Shown: positions 8,858 through 21,674 of the stretch, piece after piece
Position numbering within the stretch: position 1 is the stretch's first letter
Layout of the letters: each line of letters begins with the position of its first letter
Assembly (NCBI GenBank): GCA_001936135.1
Contig: CP012810.1
Coordinates: 3,906,001 to 3,970,000, forward strand
DNA: 64,000 nt
Source: Saccharomycopsis fibuligera x Saccharomycopsis cf. fibuligera
Taxonomy: Eukaryota; Ascomycota; Saccharomycetes; Ascoideales; Saccharomycopsidaceae
Direction of reading: 5' to 3'
Notes under the pieces: generated by a model
Databases searched by the model: none
What the model was told of the DNA's origin: nothing
What the model saw: the letters and a program-made list of their open reading frames with translations, nothing else
Position numbers and translations under genes: made by a program

Positions 8858-10642
8858 ATGCAAGCCTGGTGGACTAGCCAGTTCGGCGGCCTCGATCCTT
8901 CTTACAACAGAGTCCTGTATCCCATATCCTCCTCAAACGTCCTTTCTGGAAGAACATCCTCAGTCACTCGCCAGCTGAGCATCGTTGATACCCCAACACG
9001 AATCCTTTCGCCAAAACCCAGACCAGCAAAGCCAAGATGCCTCTCTTTGAATATAGAACAGCCACCACCACCACTACCACTGCTGCTGGTGGTGCTGCTG
9101 CTCCATTTGGAAAAAAGAAAATCACATAATCCCAACCCAAGACCAAAATCTGAGATTCCGTCTCATTTCAACGAATATACCCAGCTAGTGCCCCAAAATC
9201 CATATCTCGATAATGTGGCCAACCAAAGTGCCCCAAATGGTACCAGTGATACCCAACTGACAAAACAAGACCCACTAGGCATAATTAACTGCATTCCTGA
9301 ACATGCCCACTCAAATACTCAATCACACCCAAGACATTCCCCATATGGCAAACGTCAGCCCCAACTAGAAAAAACTCAGAGCAGCTTGCTCTTTACTGAA
9401 TCGCCCCATTCAGAGGAATACAAGCTTCACCAACGAAAACGCTCAGAGTACATTCTTAGCAAATCAGTGCTCAACTTTTTCGATGGCTTGAGCGACGATG
9501 AGAAATCGCCATCTACCGCTGCTGGTGCTACTGGTGCTAGTGCTGCAAGCCGCCAATGCAATCTATGCCATTCGCCTCTAGGCAGCAGCAAAACTTGCAC
9601 TGCTAGAGGAAACACATATCACAAGGACTGTATTCAATGTTACGACTGCGGTAAACCCTGTTTGAAGAAATTCTTCCGTTACAAAATTGAAGTTCCGGTG
9701 ACGTTACCATCTCATGCGTCGTCGCCTTTAGCACCAGCGAGAGCAAAAAAATCAAAAGGAAGAAACCACTCAATGTACTCTCCAGCCAGTCTGGACTTCA
9801 AGTTTCCAAATAGCCAGGAAAGTGGTGAGTGTAGTGCTAAAATCTATGAGAGCAATGACAATGACGATAACATTAGTATAACCGCGCCTTTGAGAATCAA
9901 TAGATCCAAGACCCAAAGTCTGAGACATACAACCACCACCACCACATCATCATCATCATCGTCGTCGTCGTCGTTCTCTTCAGGAAATGATGATATAAGT
10001 TATCCTTCGTCACCTAACGATTCTACATTTGATCATCACGGTTTATCAGCAGTAACTTCTCATACTTCTCATACTTCAATCGAAAGTAGTTCTGAAGTGC
10101 ACGCTCACAAATATGACCAAGCTCATAGTCATACACACAACCAAAACCAAAATCACCAAACCAAACAGCCTCGCCCACTACCACAAACACCCTCCCCAGC
10201 CAATAATACCAAAAACATAACGTACACCACGGTTACGAAAGAAGTGGTGCTTTGCGAGTATGACATGTTTAATCGCCTCAACATGATTTGCCAGATCTGC
10301 GACACTGCCATCAGAGACCGCACATACATTGACCTTGGCGAATCGAGTCAAAACAGTAACAACAAAATCCATCAACGCCACATGGAATGCGCAATTTGCC
10401 ATAAAAGGCCATCAAACAATACCGACAACGGAAAAGAAAACGAAGACGAAAAATTTTATTTACATAAAAAACACATGTATTGCCATCGTCACTACTTGCA
10501 GTATTTTGTTAATTTGCGTTGTGAATTGTGTGACTTGGATTTATCCAAAGAATCAAATTTCAAGATGGTGGAAATGCCACAATCGGGGGAAATTGTATAC
10601 TACGATGCCAAGTGCTTTAAAGAATTGTTGTCGGGGGCATAG
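8858..10642 (+). CDS. LIM-domain protein with an Lrg1-like LIM module and no RhoGAP domain
   Basis: A 594-residue protein with zinc-binding LIM modules confined to the second half. LIM1 begins at Cys234 (CNLC, then HKDC and CYDCGKPC). Its closing LCEYD motif lies at Cys466, after a roughly 180-residue Ser/Asn/His-rich insertion. LIM2 follows (MICQICDTAIRD, HMECAICH, HMYCHRHY), and then the first half of a third finger (RCELCDLDL, YYDAKC), where the protein ends. The order and linkers (KKFF, VLCEYD-F--L--IC, C-RHY--YF) match the N-terminal LIM module of LRG1 in this same window, but no RhoGAP domain follows. LIM-only scaffolds of this kind act at polarity sites. The first 200 residues are disordered and Pro/Ser-rich, including a CTG run at 9080-9100. 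The upstream start is less certain than the LIM part. Confidence 0.8.
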   Translation: MQAWWTSQFGGLDPSYNRVLYPISSSNVLSGRTSSVTRQLSIVDTPTRILSPKPRPAKPRCLSLNIEQPPPPLPLLLVVLLLHLEKRKSHNPNPRPKSEIPSHFNEYTQLVPQNPYLDNVANQSAPNGTSDTQLTKQDPLGIINCIPEHAHSNTQSHPRHSPYGKRQPQLEKTQSSLLFTESPHSEEYKLHQRKRSEYILSKSVLNFFDGLSDDEKSPSTAAGATGASAASRQCNLCHSPLGSSKTCTARGNTYHKDCIQCYDCGKPCLKKFFRYKIEVPVTLPSHASSPLAPARAKKSKGRNHSMYSPASLDFKFPNSQESGECSAKIYESNDNDDNISITAPLRINRSKTQSLRHTTTTTTSSSSSSSSSFSSGNDDISYPSSPNDSTFDHHGLSAVTSHTSHTSIESSSEVHAHKYDQAHSHTHNQNQNHQTKQPRPLPQTPSPANNTKNITYTTVTKEVVLCEYDMFNRLNMICQICDTAIRDRTYIDLGESSQNSNNKIHQRHMECAICHKRPSNNTDNGKENEDEKFYLHKKHMYCHRHYLQYFVNLRCELCDLDLSKESNFKMVEMPQSGEIVYYDAKCFKELLSGA

Positions 10643-11151
10643 ACTATAGTGACTTTTGGCTTCTCAAGTTGGTTGAACTGGGTGGTGATTTGCCTCTAGC
10701 TCCGTCCGGCTATTTCAGCACAAAGATTAGTGAATAAAAAGCATATATTGCCGCTTCATTCATCGCCTCTTTTTTTTACTTATCTTTACATTCTACGAAT
10801 AACGAGTTGTTTATATTTTTACCTTCATTTTCATTCTGCCTCAAAGTTCTCACTCCACTTACGACTTTCTACTGCTGCAACAGCATTCGCTGTGTTTTTA
10901 TTTCATTTTTTTTTTTTCTTACTTCGCTAGCCCTCTTTTTTTTTCTTCGTGGTTTTACCTGCTTTTTACCTTTTTGCCATTTGGCGATTCTCAAGTTTAC
11001 ATCATCGTCCGACTTTATTTTCTTGACGTTTTACTATACATATAAAGTATAAAATACCCTTTCAATCTATACCTTCACATACAACACTATTGCTTTACTA
11101 TATCACCGCATACATAGAGTATTGGTTTTAATTAAATTTTGTTTATCGTTG

Positions 11152-11200
<49 letters not shown>

Positions 11201-11260
11201 GTTTTGAGTATTTTACTTTGCTTGAGCACATGCCTCTCAACCATGTACTTTTTGTAAAAG
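10643..11260. other. Convergent intergenic region with a long TCA repeat
   Basis: Lies between the 3' ends of the LIM gene and the kinase gene. It is T-rich with no credible gene; the main element is a (TCA)16 repeat at 11152-11200. Confidence 0.6.
11152..11200. repeat. (TCA)16 microsatellite
   Basis: Pure tca trinucleotide run in non-coding DNA between two convergent genes. Confidence 0.95.
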
Positions 11261-11507
11261 TTATTTTCCCTTCCGCTTTGAACTCAAATGCTTCTGAACC
11301 TTTCGATCCACAAACTCTCTAAACCCTTTACTTTGTCCTACTGTCACATCGCCAAAGCCAATACCAATATCCTTAATCCATTGCTCTTCAGCCAACATCT
11401 GTACCGTGGTTCGTAAACTTGCATCAATATTTAAAAGTCCTGCCATGGATCGCCAGAGTCCCCTAGGCGTACTCTTAGAGACTATTAAGGAGCGTGCTGT
11501 ATCTTTG

Positions 11508-11546
<39 letters not shown>

Positions 11547-12835
11547 ACTGAAGAAGAAGATGATGCTATTGTTGTGGTGATGGTGGTGGTGGTGGTGGGC
11601 AAGGTTCTCAAGAGTCGAAAAATACCTAGCTCAATTCCAGCTAGTTGTTTTGTTAGTTTCATGTTTAGTAATTTGTACTGGTGTGGTTTAACACCGGTAT
11701 TAGTGTTGATGTTATTTTCCAAGGCGACGGGATCAAGGGGAAGTGTCTCTTTGGTTATTGCGGTTTCGTAGTCTCTCAAAATCCGCCCATCATCATTATC
11801 ACCATCACCATCATCACTAATGTTATCATTATTACCACTATCTCCTATCCTCCTCTGCCTCTGATTCTGGTTTTGACTTTTCTTTGAAATAAACTCCTTC
11901 TCGACTTCAACTTGATGAACTTTATACGCCATGAATTGTGGATCTCCGGCACTTATTGTTTTCCATGGGTATCTTATTGCCTTACTTTGAACATTGCCCC
12001 CTTTACTCAACATTGCATTATTACTGGCACTGCCGCTAGGAACAGACTGAGAAGGGCTTACCTCATTCGTTAAAATATACAAGATTATTCCAAGCGACCA
12101 ACAATCATTTTTGGTACCGTAGTAATTTAGACTGTTTATTGCATCCGGGCTAATGAAGGGGTCTGTTCCGTAAATTCCTGTTGATTTTAGCTCAGAACCG
12201 GTTTGGCCAGAATTTTCATTTTCATTTACGCTTATATTTCCACTTCCGTCATTGTTTTCTGCTGCTGCTGCTGCTGCCGTGGTTTTTTTTGGTGATATCG
12301 GCGACACCAAACAAGTACCAAAGTCGATGATTTTGATGTTTCCATCACTATCCAAACACAAATTATCAACCTTTAAATCGCGATGCGATATCCCGTGGCT
12401 ATGCAAGTAGAACACCCCCATAACAACCTGTTTGAAAATTTGTAGTTTTTGTTGCGTGGTGGGTTTCCCATGGGTGAGGTATTCGGTCAATGTTACGGGA
12501 TAGTATTGCATCACTAAGGAAATTTTCCTCCCGATAGTGGGGCTGGTGAGTGCCATGGTGTCAATCTTCACGGTTATCACTTTAGCCAAGTACATTGCAT
12601 TGGTCCTGTCATTATCGTTATAGTTATCATTGTCATTTGTGGAATGAATAAAGTTTGAAATCTCATACTCTTTAAAGCATTTTGCTTTGTAATCGGAGAA
12701 CTTTTGCTTGATTTCGCGATTCATTACTTTGACGGAATAAAATCGCTGCTCTTTGCGGTTGTGGTAAAGCAAGACTTTGGAACTTTGACCAGAGCCAATG
12801 CTTTGGATTTTCTCGCCTAGCTTGCTGCTGTGCAT
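11261..12835 (-). CDS. Ser/Thr protein kinase, fungal NPR1/HAL-like group (tentative)
   Basis: A 524-residue protein whose first half is a eukaryotic protein kinase. The Gly-rich loop is IGSGQSSKV (residues 13-21), the ATP-binding lysine is Lys36 in YSVKV, the catalytic loop is HRDLKVDN (151-158) and the Mg-binding motif is DFG (171-173). An activation-loop motif GTDPFISPD stands in place of APE, followed by DCWSLGIILY. All key catalytic residues are present, so it should be active. Odd points are an Ala/Asn/Gly-rich insert of about 35 residues between DFG and the activation-segment end, an Asp/Asn-rich insertion after the catalytic core, and a run of about 12 Ala encoded by GCA repeats. The style (glycine loop, HRDLK-DN, SPD) recalls the Npr1/Hal5/Hrk1 transporter-regulating kinases, but the subgroup is a guess. 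Confidence 0.8.
11509..11547. repeat. (CTG)n repeat coding poly-Ala in the kinase
   Basis: About twelve consecutive gct/ctg triplets on the + strand, read as GCA (Ala) on the minus strand inside the kinase gene. Likely length-polymorphic. Confidence 0.9.
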
Positions 12836-13261
12836 TGTGTGGTGGCGCTGGTGTTTGGTTGGTAAAGAACGTCCCTACTACAGTATGTTTAGTCTATGGA
12901 TTGTGGAGGTGTTGAATGTTGAAATGTTGAAATGTTGAAATGTCGAAAATTGGTGATGCGGACATAATAAACTTTCTGCAAGGGCTTGTAACCGATTCGT
13001 CCGAAAATGCCATACTCTGTGAACTTTCAAGTACAAGCATAGTGTTAAAGTATCCTGAGAGCTAAATTATTGCGAATACAGGCACTTTTGCTTCAGGTCA
13101 GGCATATGATACTGCTAAAAAAAAATTCTGTGTATTATTGCTGGTTTGCATGGTACAGTAAGGAGAAAAAAAAGATTATTTTTACACTGCTTTGGCTTAC
13201 TATGACAGTCGGAAGATATATACTAAGACTCACAATCCCAAACAACAATTTCCTTCTTTAT
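12836..13261. other. Gene-free region between kinase start and secreted-protein 3' end
   Basis: No credible gene. A small direct repeat of gttgaaat units lies at about 12911-12942, within the presumed kinase promoter. Confidence 0.5.
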
Positions 13262-13942
13262 CTAAAATGAGGCCGTCGCCAGTACCACCGTCGAGACACC
13301 GCTGGTTGGAGTCATTGTAGTAACCACCACTGTATTCACAATTGTACCGACTTTTGTTGTTCCTTTGCCATGCTTATGTAGCATTCCTGGCAAGTACTGA
13401 CTCACATAACTCATGAATCCTTGAGCTAAACCAACAAAACCAAGCACGATGCCAGATTTTTCCACCTTATCATTTATGTTGTTATTGTCATTATCATTGC
13501 TATTATCATTACTGTTATCTTTGGTGTTCTGACCATTTGGTGATGCTGGGGACAGCGATACCGTGGATGGCGAGTTTTGTTGTTGTGCAACGAGTTGTTG
13601 AGTTAGGGCTCGATTAGCCATGAGATTATTGTTGTTATTAATATTGTTATTGTTGTTGTTGTGAATGTAAAGTGGCACAAACATTCTGTTCGGGAGTCCT
13701 TTGGTAGTGGGTGTGGTTCCAATTGTCGTGTTAGTCTTGCTTCTGGAAGATACCAAGACATTGCTTGTTATTGTGGCGGTAGGATTTGCTGGTATAGTTA
13801 ATGGCGATAGCGATGAAGCTGACGGTGATAAGATTGTGCTTCGTATGGCCATTGCTAATGATATATGAAGCAAAGTGGCCGCGAAGAAACATAGTGTTGC
13901 AAGCTTCTGTCTAAAATACATGTTTAAGGAGAGTGATTTCAA
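13262..13942 (-). CDS. Low-complexity secreted protein with hydrophobic C-terminal motif (family member 1)
   Basis: Not recognised as a named protein. The 226-residue product opens with a clear signal peptide; a second Met at residue 8 (position 13921) would give a more compact one ending about residue 32. The middle is Ser/Thr/Asn-rich with two Asn runs (95-106) and a run of Asn-Asp repeats (142-158). The C-terminal part holds a hydrophobic glycine-spaced motif, GIVLGFVGLAQGFMSYV (164-180), then a Thr/Val-rich tail (VNTVVVTTMTPTSGVSTVV). Closely similar motif and tail occur in the genes at 16580 and 18438, so it belongs to a local family. A TATATAAA box on this strand lies at 14006-14013. 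There is no GPI signal. Confidence 0.6.
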   Translation of the reverse strand: MKSLSLNMYFRQKLATLCFFAATLLHISLAMAIRSTILSPSASSLSPLTIPANPTATITSNVLVSSRSKTNTTIGTTPTTKGLPNRMFVPLYIHNNNNNNINNNNNLMANRALTQQLVAQQQNSPSTVSLSPASPNGQNTKDNSNDNSNDNDNNNINDKVEKSGIVLGFVGLAQGFMSYVSQYLPGMLHKHGKGTTKVGTIVNTVVVTTMTPTSGVSTVVLATASF

Positions 13943-14547
13943 TGAGAAAGACTACGGGTACTGACAAAAACCATGACTAGTAAACTGTGTAGGAGTATAT
14001 AAACATTTATATATCGACAGACTGATTCAAAAGCACCAGCAGACAGCCATTACTACACTGGAATGGAGAGAGCCTATCACTAGTGCAATAATAAGCAGTA
14101 CTAGACTACCTACATTTAAGGCCAACAGCTACGACCTGTGGATATCTATACAGCGAAGCTATGTTGAAAGAATGAACCTTGGTGGAATGTGATGCCGTGC
14201 GTGTGGAAAAGTGTTGCTGAACCAGGGCCTGCTGTCACAAGCACTACTGAGCCATGAGCACGGGGAGACTCTACATTAAGTAACAATGTATTTGTTCTAT
14301 ACTTATCCGGCGGTTATATCTTCTTATGATGGATTAGGATGGTGTTGATGATGATGATGATGATGTTAGGCCCAATTAATCACTAATATGGCAGCGGCTA
14401 CGGTGCTCATCGCCTGCATGTGAAGAAAATCAAAACTAAAAAAAATAAAAATAAAAAATTTTTTTTTTTCCTCAAGAACTCTCACTAGGTCTATATATTT
14501 TTACAAGCCACCAGCTACTGGATACATCCTCTACCATACCACCCACA
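13943..14547. other. Divergent promoter region, secreted protein / NUC1
   Basis: About 600 bp between divergent starts. It holds the minus-strand TATA box, a tga trinucleotide run at about 14346-14367, an A/T-rich block at 14440-14470 and a TATATATTT element near 14493, about 50 bp before NUC1. Confidence 0.5.
14006..14013 (-). promoter_or_regulatory. TATA box of secreted-protein gene 13262-13942
   Basis: TATATAAA on the minus strand, 64 bp before the first ATG of the secreted protein. Confidence 0.5.
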
Positions 14548-15564
14548 ATGAATAGAAAAGCTGTCACGTTAATGGCCAGCGCCGTTGGCGTGTCGTCCTT
14601 CTCCATCTTTGGCCTTTTTGGTGGTAAAAAGACTGAAACTGATTCCGCATCCCAGACCCAATCTGCCCCAGTGCCAGTGCCAGTGTCAGGAGGCTCTTCA
14701 AGCAGCAACTCCAGCGTCTCTTTGCCAACCAGTGTCCAAGTTAATCCAAGCGATTTCTTCAAGTACGGATTCCCTGGCCCAGTTCATGATTTAGAATCAA
14801 AGCAAGAATTCGTTAGCTGTTACAATCGTCAAACCAGAAACCCATACTGGGTGCTTGAACACATCACCAAAGAAAGCATTAAGCTGAACCCAGGTGTGGA
14901 TCGTAAAAAATCCATCTTCAAAGAAGATCAGCAAATTCCTCCTAAGTTCAGAGCTTTGCTTCGTGATTATTTCCGCAGTGGTTATGATCGTGGACATCAA
15001 GCACCAGCTGCCGATGCCAAATTCAGTCAACAAGCAATGGATGAAACTTTTGACTTGACCAACATTTCCCCACAAGTCGGTGATGGCTTCAACAGAGACT
15101 ACTGGGCTCATTTTGAAGATTTTACAAGAAGATTGACCAACAAGTATGACTCTGTCCGCATTATTACTGGTCCATTATATTTGCCAAAGAAGTTTCCTGA
15201 TGGGAAATTCCGGGTTGTTTATGAAGTCATTGGTAATCCTCCAAATGTCGCGGTGCCTACTCATTTCTTCAAATTGGTGGTTGGTGAAAATGATCACAAT
15301 GCTACTAAAGAAGCATCGGTGGCGGCATTTGTGTTGCCTAATGATAAGATTGATAATGATACCAAATTAACTGATTTTCAAGTGCCGGTGGATGCATTGG
15401 AAAGATCTAGTGGTTTGACTTTTTTCACTAGTCAAGTGGCCAGTAATTTGAAATTGAAAAATTTGTGTCAAGAAGTGTCTTGTTCTATTATCGTAAGGGA
15501 TTTCTCCAATAAGGCTAAACAATTGGGTAGTGGGACTAATTTTCCTGCTTTGCCAGGAAAATAA
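14548..15564 (+). CDS. NUC1: Mitochondrial DNA/RNA non-specific nuclease Nuc1 (EndoG homologue)
   Basis: A DNA/RNA non-specific endonuclease of the beta-beta-alpha-metal family, homologous to mammalian endonuclease G; it resides in mitochondria and takes part in mtDNA turnover and yeast cell death. The 338-residue product (S. cerevisiae 329) starts with a short basic, hydrophobic targeting segment. The catalytic motif DRGHQAPAAD sits at residues 147-156 with the general-base His150, and the metal-ligand Asn182 lies in GFNRDYWAH. RIITGPLYLPKK, YEVIGNPPNVAVPTHFFKLVV and VPVDALERSSGL follow as in orthologues. Residues 30-65 form a Ser/Pro/Val linker not shared with S. cerevisiae. Codon 113 (14884-14886) is CTG. 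The gene stands between secreted low-complexity genes with no evident functional link. Confidence 0.95.
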   Translation: MNRKAVTLMASAVGVSSFSIFGLFGGKKTETDSASQTQSAPVPVPVSGGSSSSNSSVSLPTSVQVNPSDFFKYGFPGPVHDLESKQEFVSCYNRQTRNPYWVLEHITKESIKLNPGVDRKKSIFKEDQQIPPKFRALLRDYFRSGYDRGHQAPAADAKFSQQAMDETFDLTNISPQVGDGFNRDYWAHFEDFTRRLTNKYDSVRIITGPLYLPKKFPDGKFRVVYEVIGNPPNVAVPTHFFKLVVGENDHNATKEASVAAFVLPNDKIDNDTKLTDFQVPVDALERSSGLTFFTSQVASNLKLKNLCQEVSCSIIVRDFSNKAKQLGSGTNFPALPGK

Positions 15565-16579
15565 GGTGTGATAAACTAAATATATATTTTTTCTATGACT
15601 AGTTGCTATACGTTACTTTTGCTTTACATTTTTATGCCGTCTAATATCCACATTATTCATATTCTATTATATGTCATCTCTTACAATATAGCTGTGTTCT
15701 ATTTTTTTCCCCCTTTTTTCTGCTCAATAAATTTTGCATTTTGTTCGCTTCTTGCTATCTCTTCCATGATTGTGATCCATCATCGCTTAAACTACAAAAT
15801 AAACACAAACAACCCTCTTCACATATTAAATTTTACGTATATACTCAAATTCAACAATTGCCTCTGTTCCCCATAACTATAGTAATGGTAATTTTTTCTC
15901 AAAGTTGTATCACTTCTACCATCTACCTTTACAAGGGCAAGTTCTACTAAGCTCCAAGCGGCACTATGAACCCACTAGCGCCAATTGCCAATATCCGTCG
16001 GAATTCTTAAAATTTGGAGGGAAAAAAAACCTCCAGGAGCAGTAAATGCATAAGGAAGTCTACTATTCTACCATAAAGCACGACATCTCACTAGTGAACA
16101 AATTTACCAGTCGACTTAGCAATTTAGCCATTAAAAGCGTGCAAAAAGTTCAACAGTGCAATCAGCGCCGTGGGAGTTTTGCAGTTATGCAGAAAATACA
16201 AATTCGCGACATGCGCATGCTGAGGCTCGTAAAGTACGGTATATAAATATATAACTAAACAATGGGCCACTAATTTTTAAGAATATAATAATAATAATGG
16301 ATACTTTTGGATCGATTGTCTTTATTGCTAATCATTGTCTTTGTTAAAATTTTTTTCTGTTTCTTTTGATTTCTTTCTCGATTTCTTGGTTTTCATTTTT
16401 CCTTGTTATTACTTTCATGGGTATAGCTTTTGTACCTTTTTTTTTTTTTTGACAATATATGAAAGCAGAGTTATAAAGATTAACAGCAACAATACAGAAA
16501 TAAAGACACTATAATAATCAATAACACTAAATCTGATCTCATCCAAAAGCACGTTGATACGAATAATTACAATTTCCCC
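15565..16579. other. 1-kb gene-free region upstream of secreted-protein gene
   Basis: T-rich 3' flank of NUC1, then the promoter of the 16580 gene. A perfect 6-bp stem (tggagg / cctcca) around an A8 loop at 16015-16035 could be a terminator-like hairpin. No credible coding region. Confidence 0.5.
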
Positions 16580-17676
16580 ATGATTTTATCACATTTGATC
16601 TTTAGGGTCCTCCTCTCAAAAATTATACTATATGCCATAATCAGGCTCCCAACACTGGTTTCTGGCGCGTGTGTTCCATTTGTCAACTTTAACACCAACG
16701 ATGATAAAACTAATAGAACTAACACCACTTCAATAAACCATTTTAATATCTCAACTTCGTCGGCTGCAAGTGCCAGTGAGGCATGTTACTTTGTTACATT
16801 AAATAATGGTGCTAATTATAATTACACATACAACACATCGTTACTGTTCAATTTCAATAAGACTAGCAATGGAAGCAGTCATATAGTGGGCAGGGCCGGT
16901 GGTGGTGACAGTAGTAACAGTATAAAAACCATGACACTGGCAAAATTCGGAAAGCTCAAGTTGTTCAAGAATACAGAAATCCAGAAACAAGAAGAAACTT
17001 TACAAAAATCATCCACATCATTGTCCAAGTCATCTTCAACTTTGGCAAAATCATCTTCAACTTTGGCAAAATCATCGTGGTGGTCGTCATTAACTTCTTC
17101 CTCATGGTGGAAATTTGGAAAATCCAAGACACCAACAACACTCACAACAAACGTTGAAGGGTCTTCAAAACAACAAGCCCAGAACATTGCCAATGAGAAT
17201 GCTGCACAGAATGAAGTAGCAGCTGCTGCTTCAAATCATCTAAAAGAGGGGCAAACACTCGTCGGTGTTGTTACTTCTGAAAATAGTATCCCTGAGGTTT
17301 TTGATAATCTGGCCAAGAAAGTAACAGAAGAAAGTAATGCTTACAAGCTCAATACTGCCAAATTCAATACAAAAGAGTCAGAGCCACAGCTAGAAACAGT
17401 AAGTGGTGCAAGGTATCAAACGCTCTTGACTGTAAAAGCTTCAAAAGCAACACCAACCACAAAGTTGGGCACTAATCATCAGCAAACCAAGGCAGAGCGG
17501 TCAGTACCAAGGCCAATGGCTACAGACCACGCCACTGAAAAACCACAGACTGGCGTTGACAGTATCATCCTGATATCCAGCAACAATAAGAATAACGGCA
17601 ACACGCTTACCAATACAAACAACTTTCAGCGACCAATTGAGAATTATCCCATAACAGCAGCACCTAATAATGCAGA

Positions 17677-17709
<33 letters not shown>

Positions 17710-18037
17710 CGCGGACCAAAACGCAAAATATAATTTGCTTATAGAACAGGGAAATATTGTGCTTGGAGTACTTGGGGTCGTTGAAGGAGTGGTAGGGTTT
17801 GCTAGTGGGATGCTTACTACAAGTTATACTACGATTCAGTCCACGGTGACCAGCTATACTATCGATCCTCTGCAGCTGACGGGGCAGTTAGTGCTGGAAA
17901 TTACGAGTAGCAGTGATAATGGGAGTACTAATGATAATACTAATGATAATGGCACTACTATTACAAGAACTGCTAACGAGGTCTGGAACACAGTTACCAC
18001 GACGGAAGTGGTTTATCGGACAGTTGCAGTAAGCTAG
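16580..18037 (+). CDS. Low-complexity secreted protein with hydrophobic C-terminal motif (family member 2)
   Basis: Not recognised as a named protein. The 485-residue product begins with a long hydrophobic signal sequence ending around residue 30 and then several N-glycosylation sequons. A basic, Ser-rich segment (about 130-190) contains two copies of KSSSTLA from a near-perfect 21-bp duplication, followed by two Trp-Trp pairs. A charged Ala/Asn/Thr region follows, with a run of Asn encoded by AAC at 17680-17709. Near the C terminus is NIVLGVLGVVEGVVGF (392-407), matching the motif of the 13262 gene, then a Thr/Tyr-rich stretch (TSYTTIQSTVTSYT) and a second Thr/Val-rich terminus. There is no GPI signal. 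A surface or extracellular role is inferred only from the signal peptide and composition. Confidence 0.6.
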
Positions 18038-18437
18038 AATATAATCAAGTAAGTAGAAATGTTAATTAAATGGATAATTCTCAGTTCATGCTTTAATTTA
18101 ACCGGGCAGCAATTGTTAGCTGTCATTTCCGCAGGCAAACATTCCGTAGTAATTGTGTTTGTGGACAGCACAGTAGTTATTATAGTGAGTAAAGCGAGCA
18201 TAGAGAGTATCCAGTACCACTAGTGGTCTAGTTTATACATTGTTGGGCGATGTTGGGCGCTGCAGCATGCGGCGCTCAACGAAAATGCAAGTGGCGCTAA
18301 GGTCAATCAGTGAACAATAACTACAACTACAACAACAGCTACACCAATATCTATATTACTACGCCTATGCCCACCTGTGGGACAGCGTCTAGGGCCCTAG
18401 GGATCCTGTTTATCAGAGCCAATAACTGCAATTTGCA
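18038..18437. other. Short intergenic promoter region
   Basis: Four hundred bases between two tandem secreted-protein genes, with a locally GC-rich patch at 18243-18300 containing the direct repeat gttgggcg. No coding potential seen. Confidence 0.5.
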
Positions 18438-21137
<2,700 letters not shown>

Positions 21138-21674
21138 GTCAGTGCCTATTAGATAAAAAAGCGAATGCTAGCATTAGTTGTTTTTGATTGCAATAAAACG
21201 TAACAATAACAGTTGACGACCTTCTAAACAATTTGAATTCTTTCTTCTTACAATTTTCTCGACACATTTAGTTTTCTTTTTTTTTTCTTTTCTGGTGATA
21301 TCAGAACCAAAACGTAGAGCTGGCCTCTTAACAGCCTTTTTATTTATTTTCTTTCTTTCCTCCTTTTTTTTTTCCTAAACTGGAGTCTACACTAATTAAT
21401 AAACTATTTTTCTATTTAATACTTGTTAAGTTCTCTATTATGTAATGCTATCATATTCTTATTGTGTTCGAAATACCCTATATTTTTAATACCAATTAAT
21501 TAGCAAAAATTTTAACTTTTCAAATTACTGTCTTTAAGCGTTAGATAAATTCTAAACATAATCGTATAAGAAGAAAATGTTTAAAATTGTGTGTGTGTGT
21601 GTGTGCTTTAGTGATATAGGCATTCTTTGACATTAATGAGAAATCAAGCTCTCAAATACATTCCGAATCCACTA
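21138..21674. other. Convergent intergenic region
   Basis: T-rich 3' flanks of two convergent genes with a GT dinucleotide run at 21589-21604. No credible gene. Confidence 0.5.

Noticed and set aside
8619-8978. 119-codon + ORF rich in Leu overlapping the LIM gene start
   Set aside because: Low-complexity frame through a C/T-rich leader; the LIM frame carries the real domains.
16879-17193. Minus-strand ORF opposite the secreted protein at 16580
   Set aside because: Shadow of the Ser/Lys-rich coding repeats; composition is Asp/Val/Phe low complexity.
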